Of a DNA stretch of 64,000 nt, positions 31,862-39,794 are shown one piece after another. The position numbers and the translations under genes are program-made. The DNA is from Amycolatopsis decaplanina DSM 44594. GTDB lineage: Bacteria; Actinomycetota; Actinomycetes; Mycobacteriales; Pseudonocardiaceae. Below the pieces are notes generated by a model. The model saw only the letters and a list, made by a program, of their open reading frames with translations. It was not told where the DNA came from and made no database searches. Position 1 is the stretch's first letter. Each line of letters begins with the position of its first letter. Where the stretch lies: assembly GCF_000342005.1 (NCBI RefSeq), contig NZ_AOHO01000047.1, forward strand, positions 1 through 64,000. The letters run 5' to 3'.

Positions 31862-31938
31862 GATCACGCGTGCTCAGAGGCGGAACTCGCGTGCTTGAAG
31901 GCGGAACTCGTGTCTTCCGGCTTCAAGCACGCGTGATC
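31862..31938. repeat. Nested inverted repeats between convergent genes
   Basis: An outer pair (31862-31873 with 31927-31938, GATCACGCGTGC) and an inner pair (31888-31900 with 31921-31933, CGCGTGCTTGAAG) overlap, and gcggaactcg occurs twice between them. It sits between the PAP2 and diguanylate cyclase stops. Alternative folds are possible; a bidirectional terminator is the simplest reading. Confidence 0.6.
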
Positions 31939-31961
31939 CGGCTGGAAACACGCGTGTGACG

Positions 31962-33470
31962 TCAATCTCGGCGTGAGTCTCCGGCCCGGCTCAACGGAGA
32001 CGTCGGAGCACGCGGCGAAGGAGGAAGCGCGGATGGCGCCACGACCACCCGGTTCCGCCCGCTCCGTTTCGCTTGGTACATGGCCGCGTCCGCCGCGCGG
32101 AAGAGTTCGCCGTAGTCGGTCGAGTGCTCGGGCGAGAGCCCGACGCCGATCGACACGGTGCATCCGTGGATCGGCCCCACCGCGCGCGGTTCGTTGGTGG
32201 CGTGCCCGCTGGCGAGTTCCGTCAAGCCGGTGATGGCGGTCTTCGCGACGGCCGCCCGGATCCGCTCGGCGATCCGCATCGCCTCTTCGCGGGTGGTGTC
32301 CGGTAGCAGTACCGAGAACTCCTCGCCGCCCCAGCGCCCGACGATGTCCGTGGAGCGGGTGTTCTGCCGCAGCACGGCGCTGACGCAGCCGAGCACGATG
32401 TCGCCGCCGGAATGCCCGTACTTGTCGTTCCACTGCTTGAAGTGGTCCAGGTCCAGCATCAGGAACGCCGTCGGCCGCCGATCGGTCTGGTCTTCGAGCA
32501 GCCGCAGGGCGGCCGGGGCGTGGAAGGAGTCCTCGGTCAGCAGCCCGGTCTTCCGGTCACGCTGGCTGCGCGCGATCGTGTCCGCCAGCGCCTGCGAGAG
32601 CCGGGTCGAGCGCAGTGCGACCCCGATCATCACCAGCGGCACCAGCGCGATGTTGACCGCGCCGAGGATCGTCGTGCACGCGGCGAGTTGCAGCGCGTAG
32701 ACGAAGTCGGCGTTGTCGGCCCAGCTGCCGATCAGCTTCTGCCGCCGCCAGCCGCCCCACGCCAGTCCGCGCGCGATGCTGATCAGGAGGGTTTGGGACG
32801 CGAAGTACCAGAGCGCGGCACCCACCAGCGCGACGGCGGCGACCACGATGTCGCCAGGCCGCTGGGGGAGCGTGCCTGATTCGAGCCAGGTGTGCAGTGA
32901 CGTCAGCCGGGTGATCGTGTGCACACCGAGGATGGAGGCGGCGTGCGCGGCGGTGGTGAAGAGGAAGGTCGTCATCGCCTTGTGCGCGATGGAGTAGCGC
33001 TGCACACGGACCATCAGCAGCAGCGCGAGCGACAACGTGGGCGGCAGCAGGACGGCCGCGCCGCCCAGCCAGACGGCGGTCTGGTCGATGTGCTCGCCGC
33101 GCCGGTCGTCGGCCCGGCGCTGTTCCTCGGGATGCTGCGTCTGGACGAGATACCAGATGGCGCAGCCCGCGATCACGCCGAAGCGGACGAGGTCCGTGGT
33201 CGTGGCGGAGGCCTTGAAACCGCTGTACAGCGCCCAGACCGCGACCGCGATCTCGGTGCCGAGCATCCAGAGGACCGCCGCGGGCGGCAGGCGCCACAGT
33301 TCCCACCCCGCGGGATGCCGCAGGGTGTTCCAGGCACGACCACGCAGCCGCCAGACGCGGGCGGCGGCGAGGCCGACGGTGTCGGCGAAACCCCGGAGCG
33401 AACCACGCGGCCGTTCCGAGACCGCGTCACGGTCGTGCTTGCCGAACTCGCTGACGAGGGTCACCTCCAT
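31962..33470 (-). CDS. Membrane diguanylate cyclase (GGDEF), second copy
   Basis: 502-aa protein with about eight membrane segments (residues 60-300) and a GGDEF domain (about 315-480) with an intact GGEEF and FLMLDLDHFKQWNDKYGH. It should synthesise cyclic di-GMP. It is a paralogue of the gene at 19374 with the same membrane layout, plus a longer basic N-terminus and a Pro/Ser-rich tail. No phosphodiesterase gene is in the window. Confidence 0.88.
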   Translation of the reverse strand: MEVTLVSEFGKHDRDAVSERPRGSLRGFADTVGLAAARVWRLRGRAWNTLRHPAGWELWRLPPAAVLWMLGTEIAVAVWALYSGFKASATTTDLVRFGVIAGCAIWYLVQTQHPEEQRRADDRRGEHIDQTAVWLGGAAVLLPPTLSLALLLMVRVQRYSIAHKAMTTFLFTTAAHAASILGVHTITRLTSLHTWLESGTLPQRPGDIVVAAVALVGAALWYFASQTLLISIARGLAWGGWRRQKLIGSWADNADFVYALQLAACTTILGAVNIALVPLVMIGVALRSTRLSQALADTIARSQRDRKTGLLTEDSFHAPAALRLLEDQTDRRPTAFLMLDLDHFKQWNDKYGHSGGDIVLGCVSAVLRQNTRSTDIVGRWGGEEFSVLLPDTTREEAMRIAERIRAAVAKTAITGLTELASGHATNEPRAVGPIHGCTVSIGVGLSPEHSTDYGELFRAADAAMYQAKRSGRNRVVVAPSALPPSPRAPTSPLSRAGDSRRD

Positions 33471-33611
33471 TCGTTACGCACCGCACCCGCTTCGATCTTG
33501 CTGGGTCACCACAAGGGGGTGACAGGGGGATCGCGTTGACGATCGCGTGAGACAGGCCAATGCCTGCGTTCGCCGGACGCCATTACGGCACGAGCTGGCA
33601 TCGTGGCTCGT

Positions 33612-34832
33612 ATGCCTGACGCCGCATACGACGCCGCCGCGGTTCCCGTGATGTTCGGCCCGGAATTCGACAGGGATCCCTCACCCGCCTACGAATGGCT
33701 TCGGGTGAACGCGCCGGCGTTCCGGCTCCCGCTCCCCGGCGACACGTGGACCTGGTTGCTGACCCGGCACGCGGACGTCGTTTCCGCGATGGCCGACCCC
33801 CGGCTGTCGAAATGCCCCTCCGTCGCGGCGGAACATTGGCGCAAGGCCGATCTCGGGCTGCCCGCCGACCACCGGCCGACGCTCATCGGGCATATGAACA
33901 ACTTCGAGGGCGAGGAACACGCGCGGCTGCGCAAGGCCTGCGCCGGCGCGTTCGGCCCGCGGCGGTTGCAGCACATGCGCGACCGCACGCATCAGCTCGC
34001 GAACGAACTGCTGGACCCGATCCTGGACCGGGGCGAGGGCGACCTCGTCGAGGATTTCGCGTACCCGCTGGGAATCCGATCGATCTGCGAGCTGATCGGC
34101 ATCCCGGACACCCTGCTGGACGAGGTCCGCCCGCCCGCGCTGGTGGTCGCCGCCGGCGACGTCACGGACATGGCATCGATGCTCAAGGCGACCGACGACC
34201 TGGACGCGCTGCTCGCCGACGTCGTCACCCGCAAACGCGCCGAACCCGGTGCGGACCTGATCAGCGATCTGCTCACCCAGGAAGCCGCCGGGAAGCTGAC
34301 CGGCGAAGAGGTCGCCGCGACGGCTTTCCTCTCCTTGATCGCCGGGCACGAGACGACGATCAGCCTCATCGCGTCCACCGCGCTGACCCTCATCACGCAT
34401 CCGGAGGAGGCGGCCCGCGCCCGCGCCGACGGCTCGCACCTGACGCTCGTCATCGAGGAGGTCCTGCGCCGAGACACCCCGCTGCAGAACACCAGCTGGC
34501 GTTTCGTCACCGAACCCATGGAACTCGCCGGGCAGCGGATGGAGGCGGGCGACCCGATCCTGTTGTCGTTGCTGGCCGCCAATCGCGATCCGGAGGTCCA
34601 CCCCGAACCGCTCGCCTTCCGCCCGGGCGAGCGGCCGGTGCGGCACGTGGCCTTCGGCGTCGGCCCGCATATCTGCCTCGGCGCCGCGCTCGCGCGGACG
34701 CAGGCGTCCGCGGCCTTGGAGACGTTGTTCGACCGCGCGCCGTCGATGACACTGACCGTGCCCGAGGACCGGCTCGTGTGGTGGCCGAGCGCGATCACCC
34801 GCGGCCTGCACAACCTGCCGGTGAAGCTCTAG
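33612..34832 (+). CDS. Cytochrome P450 (class with standard motifs)
   Basis: 406-aa soluble P450 monooxygenase of the bacterial CYP105/107-like type. Oxygen-activation motif AGHETT at residues 244-249, K-helix ExxR at 283-286, and haem-ligand cysteine at 355 in FGVGPHICLG. The start is ATG 33612; GTG 33603 is a nine-base-longer alternative. It stands alone: the upstream gene is divergent and the downstream one convergent, with no ferredoxin gene nearby. Substrate unknown. Confidence 0.9.
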   Translation: MPDAAYDAAAVPVMFGPEFDRDPSPAYEWLRVNAPAFRLPLPGDTWTWLLTRHADVVSAMADPRLSKCPSVAAEHWRKADLGLPADHRPTLIGHMNNFEGEEHARLRKACAGAFGPRRLQHMRDRTHQLANELLDPILDRGEGDLVEDFAYPLGIRSICELIGIPDTLLDEVRPPALVVAAGDVTDMASMLKATDDLDALLADVVTRKRAEPGADLISDLLTQEAAGKLTGEEVAATAFLSLIAGHETTISLIASTALTLITHPEEAARARADGSHLTLVIEEVLRRDTPLQNTSWRFVTEPMELAGQRMEAGDPILLSLLAANRDPEVHPEPLAFRPGERPVRHVAFGVGPHICLGAALARTQASAALETLFDRAPSMTLTVPEDRLVWWPSAITRGLHNLPVKL

Positions 34833-34838
34833 GCGGGG

Positions 34839-34887
34839 GCTGAAAGCGTCCTTCACCGCGTCGCATGCGGGGAAAGTCCCTTTCAGC
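34839..34887. repeat. Imperfect gene-end hairpin
   Basis: Arms 34839-34859 and 34867-34887 match at 17 of 21 positions and contain the tgaaag / ctttca and gtcc elements seen in other gene-end hairpins of this window (11151, 39279). It lies between the P450 gene and the convergent NB-ARC regulator and probably terminates both. Confidence 0.6.
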
Positions 34888-34892
34888 TCGCT

Positions 34893-37175
34893 CTAGACCG
34901 CGCCTTCGAGGCGGCCCCGCAGCACGCTCGCCTTCCGGTCGTCGAGATCCATGACGAGCTGGAGCGCGTCGCGCCAGACTGCCATGGCCTCGTCGGTGTG
35001 CCCCTGCGCGGCCAGCGCGCAGCCTCGTTCGTCGAGCGCGTCCGCCTGTCCCCAGACGTCGCCGCAGTTCCGGTAGGCGGTCAGCGCCTGCTCGCAGTAC
35101 TCGAGCGCCTGCTCCGGATCGCCGAACCGGCGGCAGGTCCTGGCGAGCGGCACCAGCGCGAAACCCATTCCGTGCTGGTCCGCGTCCTTCGCGTAGGTGT
35201 CGAAGGCGCGAAGGCCATGTTCGAGGGCCAAGTCCCGTTCGCCGAGGTCGCGATAGGCACGGCCGAGGTGGACCCGCGCGGTCGCTTCGCCGAGCCGGTA
35301 CCCGATCCGCGCGTTCACCTCCACGCCCTGCTCGGCGAGCCGCACGGCTTCGGCGTAGTCCTCCCGCTCGTGCGCGATGTTGCCGAGCCCGACCAGTGCC
35401 CAGCCCAGGCTCGGGTTTTCGCCGATCTCCTCGGAGATCTCGACGGCCTGGCCACAGAGTTCGCGCGCGCGGTCGAGGTCGCCGCGCCGCCGGTGCGCCT
35501 CGGCGAGGTTGATCGCCGACAACGCCAGCCCGCCGAGGTCACCGCCCGCCTTCGCGGACTCGATCGCCACCTCATGGCTGGAGATCCACGTCTGCCACGG
35601 CCTGCCGAGCAGGTGGTAGTCGAACAGTTCCACCGGCAGCCGCCAGCCGATCTCGTACAGTCCGTGGTCCAGTGCCAGCCGGGCGACGCCGGTGATGCTC
35701 GGCATCTCCGACGCGCACCAGATGTAGGCCTCGTCGAACGTGGCGAACCGGAGCGGCTCGACGCCTTCGGGCGCGGGACCCAGATCGACGTGGTGGTCGC
35801 GGGCCGGTGTCAGCGTCCAGCTCGCCGCGTTGGCCGCGTGGAGATACCAGTGGGTCAGCCGGGAAACCGCCGCCTGCCGTTCGTCCCGCCACTGTGCGGT
35901 GGCGGCCTCTTCGGCGGCGTAGACGCGGAGCAGATCGTGGAACCGGTAGTACTGCGCGCCGACCTGCTGGACGAGATGCGCGTGCACGAGTTCGTCGACG
36001 AGCCGTCGGGCGTCGTGTTCGGGCAGTCCGGCGAGCGCGGCCGCCGCGCCCGCGGTGAACCGCGGGCCGGGGTGGAGGCCGAGCAGCCGGAACATGCGGG
36101 CGGTGTCGGCTTCCAGCGCGCGGTACGACCAGCTGAAGGCGGCCCTGACTCCGACGGCGTCGTCGTCGACCGCGAGCAGTTCCAGCCGCCGCCCCTCGGC
36201 GACGAGTTCGCGGGCGAGGTCGCCGACACTCTGATGGGGATGCGTGGCGACCCGTTCGGCGGCGATGTTCACCGCGAGCGGCAGAGCCGCGCACAGCCGG
36301 ACGAGCCTGCCGACGCCTTCGGGATCGCCCGCCGCCCGTTCGTCGCCGATGAGATCGGCCATGAGCCGCGTCGCTTCGAGATCTTGCAGTGGTTCCAAGG
36401 AAACCTGGACCGCGCCACTGCCGACGACCAGTCCGGACAGCCGTCGCCTGCTGGTGATCAGCACGGTGGTGTCCGGGGTGCCGGGCAGCACCGGCCGCAC
36501 CTGGTGCGAGTCGAGGGCGTTGTCCAGTACGACAAGCGTGCGCTGGCCGCGCAACAGGCCCCGCAGGAGCGCGAGCCGCATGTGCTCCTCGGCGGGGACG
36601 CGGTCGGGGCGGACGCCGACGCAGCGCAGGAGATCGTCGAGGATGTCGGCGGGGTGCGCGGGAGAGCCCGCCGCGTAGCCGCGCAGATCCGACCAGAGGA
36701 CGCAGTCGAACTCCTCCTGGCGCCGGTTCGCCCAATTCAGCACGAGCGCGGTCTTCCCGACCCCGGGCGGCCCGGCGACGAAGACCACTTTGGCCGCTTT
36801 GGTGAACACTTTTTCGTCCAGCAGCGCAAAATGTTCTTCACGGCCGACGAAATGGCCCGGTGGCGGGGGAAGGTGCACGTACGGTTCCGCGCGGGCGGCT
36901 TCGGCGAGCACGATCAGCGTCCCGCCCGCGCCCAACGCGCGATCGCAGGCTTCGGCGAATTCGGCGCTCGGCGGGGTGAGTCCGCGTTCGACCCGGCTGA
37001 TGAGACTTTTGTCGACATAGGCGAGTTTCTGGAGTTCTCGCAAGGCCAGTCCGCGTGCCTGCCGCCGTTGCCGCAAGGCGCGCCCGAACGTCGACGCGGC
37101 CGTCGAAACCGGCCTCGGTTCCGCACGTGCTTTCCCGGTCTCCCCGGATCTGCGCGAGCCGGAATTCTCGGTCAC
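34893..37175 (-). CDS. XRE / NB-ARC / TPR regulator
   Basis: 760-aa STAND-type regulator. Residues about 22-80 are an XRE helix-turn-helix (ALRQRRQARGLALRELQ). Residues about 105-400 are an NB-ARC ATPase with Walker A GPPGVGKTAL and a LVVLDN Walker B. The last 300 residues are about seven TPR units (for example ALVGLGNIAHEREDYAEAVR). The start is GTG 37175 with AGAAAGG eight bases upstream. Proteins of this build resemble AfsR-type regulators and wait for a ligand or partner bound by the TPRs. A six-codon gene with its own terminator lies divergently 165 bp away, making a small peptide a candidate ligand. Confidence 0.85.
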   Translation of the reverse strand: MTENSGSRRSGETGKARAEPRPVSTAASTFGRALRQRRQARGLALRELQKLAYVDKSLISRVERGLTPPSAEFAEACDRALGAGGTLIVLAEAARAEPYVHLPPPPGHFVGREEHFALLDEKVFTKAAKVVFVAGPPGVGKTALVLNWANRRQEEFDCVLWSDLRGYAAGSPAHPADILDDLLRCVGVRPDRVPAEEHMRLALLRGLLRGQRTLVVLDNALDSHQVRPVLPGTPDTTVLITSRRRLSGLVVGSGAVQVSLEPLQDLEATRLMADLIGDERAAGDPEGVGRLVRLCAALPLAVNIAAERVATHPHQSVGDLARELVAEGRRLELLAVDDDAVGVRAAFSWSYRALEADTARMFRLLGLHPGPRFTAGAAAALAGLPEHDARRLVDELVHAHLVQQVGAQYYRFHDLLRVYAAEEAATAQWRDERQAAVSRLTHWYLHAANAASWTLTPARDHHVDLGPAPEGVEPLRFATFDEAYIWCASEMPSITGVARLALDHGLYEIGWRLPVELFDYHLLGRPWQTWISSHEVAIESAKAGGDLGGLALSAINLAEAHRRRGDLDRARELCGQAVEISEEIGENPSLGWALVGLGNIAHEREDYAEAVRLAEQGVEVNARIGYRLGEATARVHLGRAYRDLGERDLALEHGLRAFDTYAKDADQHGMGFALVPLARTCRRFGDPEQALEYCEQALTAYRNCGDVWGQADALDERGCALAAQGHTDEAMAVWRDALQLVMDLDDRKASVLRGRLEGAV

Positions 37176-37339
37176 CAGAAGCACCTTTCTCCCCGCTTCG
37201 CGGCAGATCGTGCCACAACCATCCCATTACATGGGTCACAACACGGCCACCGGGTGTGCGGAGGTGCGAAGACAGCCCCCAAACTGTGCGAGAACGCGCT
37301 CGTTCCCCACCGGTGCGCCAGTCGAAAGGGAGGTGGATC

Positions 37340-37360
37340 ATGCGCGACCGCGAAATGTGA
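37340..37360 (+). CDS. Six-codon gene encoding MRDREM
   Basis: ATG at 37340 follows AAGGGAGGTGG at ideal spacing, and TGA closes the frame after six codons. The ribosome site and first codons (AGGGAGGTGGA..CATGCG.GAC) closely match those of the DNNW peptide gene at 20866. A 13-bp hairpin at 37415-37450 follows, so the message would code for this peptide and little else. GAACG-N4-CGTTC at 37292-37305 is an operator-like palindrome upstream. Not a peptide I recognise; a signal or precursor for the divergent TPR regulator is one reading, a structured small RNA another. Confidence 0.45.
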   Translation: MRDREM

Positions 37361-37414
37361 GCAGGCCCTGTTCCGCCTTGCGAACAACCGGGCGAGTACT
37401 GATCTCCTCGGGAG

Positions 37415-37450
37415 CCGGTCGTGGCCGTCTTTCCCGGCGGCCACGACCGG
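37415..37450. terminator. Strong hairpin terminator after the MRDREM gene
   Basis: Thirteen base pairs, 37415-37427 with 37438-37450, close a ten-base loop. There is no T-run, as is common in high-GC actinobacteria. Its place separates the six-codon gene from the DMT exporter promoter. Confidence 0.7.
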
Positions 37451-37564
37451 GACCCTTCGGAGCATGTAGGACCGCTTAACGTCGGTGTAGATCTTTTCAC
37501 TTGTCCTGACGGGTCGCCCGAGGCAGCTTGGAGAGGTATCGAGCAGCCCGGCGAAAGGAACGAA

Positions 37565-38500
37565 GTGAGCATCGGCGCGCCGGGAACCCTGGTCCGGATG
37601 GGCGTTCTCGCCCTGTTGTGGGGATCGGGGTTCCTGTGGATCAAGCTCGCGCTGACCGGGCTGCCACCCGTTCAGGTGACCGTCATCCGCTGCGCCCTCG
37701 GCGCGGCCGTCCTTCTCGTGCTGAGCCGCTGGGCCGGGCAGCGCCTCCCGCGCGGCCGCCGGATCTGGGGCAGGCTCCTCGTCGCCGCCTTCTTCTGCAA
37801 CGCCTTGCCGTTCGCGTTGTTCGGCATCGGCGAACTGACCGTCGATTCCGGTGTGGCGGGGGTGATGAACGCGACGACTCCGCTGTGGTCGTTGCTGATC
37901 GGCATCGGGATCGGCACCGAACGCCGGATCACCATGATCCGCGCGGGCGGGCTGGTCCTCGGTTTCGCCGGCATCCTGCTGATCTTCGCACCCTGGCAGA
38001 AGAGCGGCCTGTTCGGCTGGGGGACACTGGCACTGCTCGGCGCCGGTATCAGTTACGCGGTCGCTTTCGCTTACATGGGAAGGAAACTCGTCGGCGAAGG
38101 CGGTCCGATCGCGATCTCCGCCGCGCAATTGCTGACCGCCACCGGGCTGAGCGCGCTCGCGCTGCCGTTCGACGCGACACCGGCCGGACCGCCGAACCTG
38201 ACCGCGTTGATCGCCGTCGTCGTACTCGGGATCTTCGGCACCGGCGTCACCTTCTACCTCAACTACCGGCTCATCGCCGACGAAGGCCCGACTTCCGCGG
38301 CGACCGTCGGCTACCTGCTGCCGGTCGTCTCGGTCGCGCTGGGCGCGATCGTGCTCGGCGAGGAACTCGGCCCGCGTGTGCTCGCCGGGATGGCCGTGGT
38401 GCTGCTCGGAGTCGCCCTGACCCGCTACGTGAGGTCTTCGGCGAGCAAGTCCATCAGCAGCCCGTCGTGCCAGCTCTCGCCGTCGGTGTCGCGTTCGTAG
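37565..38500 (+). CDS. EamA/DMT-family exporter
   Basis: 311-aa protein with ten membrane segments in two EamA repeats (ALLWGSGFLWIKLAL at the start; SAATVGYLLPVVSVALGAI in the second half). The start is GTG 37565 with GAAAGGA upstream; reading frame before it crosses the terminator and is not coding. The C-terminal 20 or so residues run through the antisense of the GNAT gene and are unusually Ser-rich, so the true stop region may have been extended by mutation. It could export the product of the hexapeptide gene upstream, but there is no direct evidence. Confidence 0.82.
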   Translation: MSIGAPGTLVRMGVLALLWGSGFLWIKLALTGLPPVQVTVIRCALGAAVLLVLSRWAGQRLPRGRRIWGRLLVAAFFCNALPFALFGIGELTVDSGVAGVMNATTPLWSLLIGIGIGTERRITMIRAGGLVLGFAGILLIFAPWQKSGLFGWGTLALLGAGISYAVAFAYMGRKLVGEGGPIAISAAQLLTATGLSALALPFDATPAGPPNLTALIAVVVLGIFGTGVTFYLNYRLIADEGPTSAATVGYLLPVVSVALGAIVLGEELGPRVLAGMAVVLLGVALTRYVRSSASKSISSPSCQLSPSVSRS

Positions 38501-38919
38501 CCGCGCATCACCCCGACCTCGCGGAAGCCGACGGCCTTGTAGCAGCGGATGGCGGCGTCGTTGTCCACGGCGGGATCGATGACCAGCCGGTGGTGCCCTC
38601 GATCGTGCAGGAGGTGCCGCGCCATCGTGCGGACGGTGTCCGTGCCCAGCCCCCGGCCGTGCGCCGCAGGGTCGAGGAAGAGGTCGACCGACGCGTGCCG
38701 GTACATCGGGTCCTCCTCTTCGCCGTACTGGACGAAGCCCCGGACGACGCCCCCTTCGAGGACCGTGAAGCAGGTCGTCGTGGGATCGTCGAACGGCCAG
38801 GTGGGGGAGTCGTCGACCGAACCCCAGCGCGCCCCGACCTCGGCCGTGGCGCGGATCCGCCGCAGGTCTGCGACGTGGGCCTCGGTGACAGGGGTCAGTG
38901 TCACGAACTCCCCGCGCAA
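38425..38919 (-). CDS. GNAT-family N-acetyltransferase
   Basis: 164-aa acetyltransferase similar in layout to AAC(6')-type enzymes. The acetyl-CoA loop is AHGRGLGTDTVR and the late strand is NDAAIRCYKAVGFREVGV. The acceptor is unknown. The start is given as TTG 38919; homologous proteins usually begin about four residues earlier (TTEL), which here would need a CTG start. Its 3' end overlaps the DMT exporter by 76 bp on the opposite strand. Confidence 0.78.
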   Translation of the reverse strand: MRGEFVTLTPVTEAHVADLRRIRATAEVGARWGSVDDSPTWPFDDPTTTCFTVLEGGVVRGFVQYGEEEDPMYRHASVDLFLDPAAHGRGLGTDTVRTMARHLLHDRGHHRLVIDPAVDNDAAIRCYKAVGFREVGVMRGYERDTDGESWHDGLLMDLLAEDLT

Positions 38920-39066
38920 CTCGGTGGTCAGTTCCCGCTCCGTCCGCTCGTCCGAATGGCGTCAGTCTAGGGAGAAACCGGCGAGGGCGCCGCCGGAACC
39001 GCAAGAACGCGGGGGGCTTTCGCCGCCGGAATCAGGTATCAACTAAAGGGACGATGGAGGTGGGTC

Positions 39067-39267
39067 ATGGGGAACCCGTTCGAGGAATTGCGTCCGGTGG
39101 AGGAACTGGTCGACGGCGGGGCGACCGCCGTGCGGGCGGCGGTGCTGCGCAAGGCGACCGAAGCGGTGGTCGCGAACGCCCGCGACGCGACGGACTGCCG
39201 GATGCTGCTGGAGATGCTGGGGCTGCATTCCGATCTGGCGGCCCGCGCCGACGACGAGGCCGCCTGA
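39067..39267 (+). CDS. Small helical protein of unknown function
   Basis: 66-aa acidic, Ala-rich protein beginning MGNPFEELRPVEELVDGG. ATG 39067 has a GGAGGTGG site, the strong type seen at the tiny peptide genes. Predicted to be helical throughout, with no membrane segment or motif recognised. It is followed directly by the perfect hairpin at 39279. Confidence 0.65.
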   Translation: MGNPFEELRPVEELVDGGATAVRAAVLRKATEAVVANARDATDCRMLLEMLGLHSDLAARADDEAA

Positions 39268-39278
39268 GAGCATGAGGT

Positions 39279-39324
39279 CTCGTGAGTGGTGAGGACGGTT
39301 AGAACCGTCCTCACCACTCACGAG
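39279..39324. terminator. Perfect 22-bp hairpin with GTGAGTGGT arms
   Basis: Arms 39279-39300 and 39303-39324 are perfectly complementary with a two-base loop. The sequence CGTGAGTGGTGAGGACGGTT and its complement recur in part at 71-104 and, with a different core, at 51331-51374. It lies between convergent genes and likely terminates both. Confidence 0.8.
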
Positions 39325-39345
39325 CCCCACGCGGGACCGGGCGGC

Positions 39346-39705
39346 TCAGCGCCGCGGCAGCACGCAGAATTCGTTGCCTTCCGGATCGGCCATGACCACC
39401 CAGTCGTCCGACTCGGGATCGTCGACGACCCTGGCACCCAGCGAAACGAGCCGGGCGACCTCTTCTCGCTGCTCGAGTCTGGTGGGCGCGAGGTCGAGGT
39501 GCAGCCGGTTCTTGCCCGACTTCTTCTCGGGAACCGGCTGGAAAAGCAGGCTCGGTGCGTTGGGACTCTTCAATTCGACATAGGTAACCCCGTGACTGTC
39601 CGTCCACCGTTCGGTCTCGGGGTAGCCGAGTGCTTCCTTCCAGAACGCGGCCAGTGCATCGGCTTCACTGCAGTCGACGGCGACTGCGAGCATCCGGGTT
39701 CGCAT
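39346..39705 (-). CDS. VOC (glyoxalase/bleomycin-resistance) fold protein
   Basis: 119-aa single VOC module: strand MLAVAVDCSEADALAAFWKE at the start, RLHLDLAP and MADPEGNEFCVLPRR at the end, the latter carrying the usual C-terminal Glu ligand. It resembles the Glyoxalase_6 group, for which small-molecule binding rather than a defined reaction is typical. The start is ATG 39705, 90 bp from the divergent alcohol dehydrogenase. Confidence 0.8.
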   Translation of the reverse strand: MRTRMLAVAVDCSEADALAAFWKEALGYPETERWTDSHGVTYVELKSPNAPSLLFQPVPEKKSGKNRLHLDLAPTRLEQREEVARLVSLGARVVDDPESDDWVVMADPEGNEFCVLPRR

Positions 39706-39794
39706 GACTCCACGGTGTCATGGAAGGGCGAGGTTTGCCGAATGCGCGGACGGGCATCCGGCGGAGAGCAGATCCACTCGCCGAAGGGAGCACC

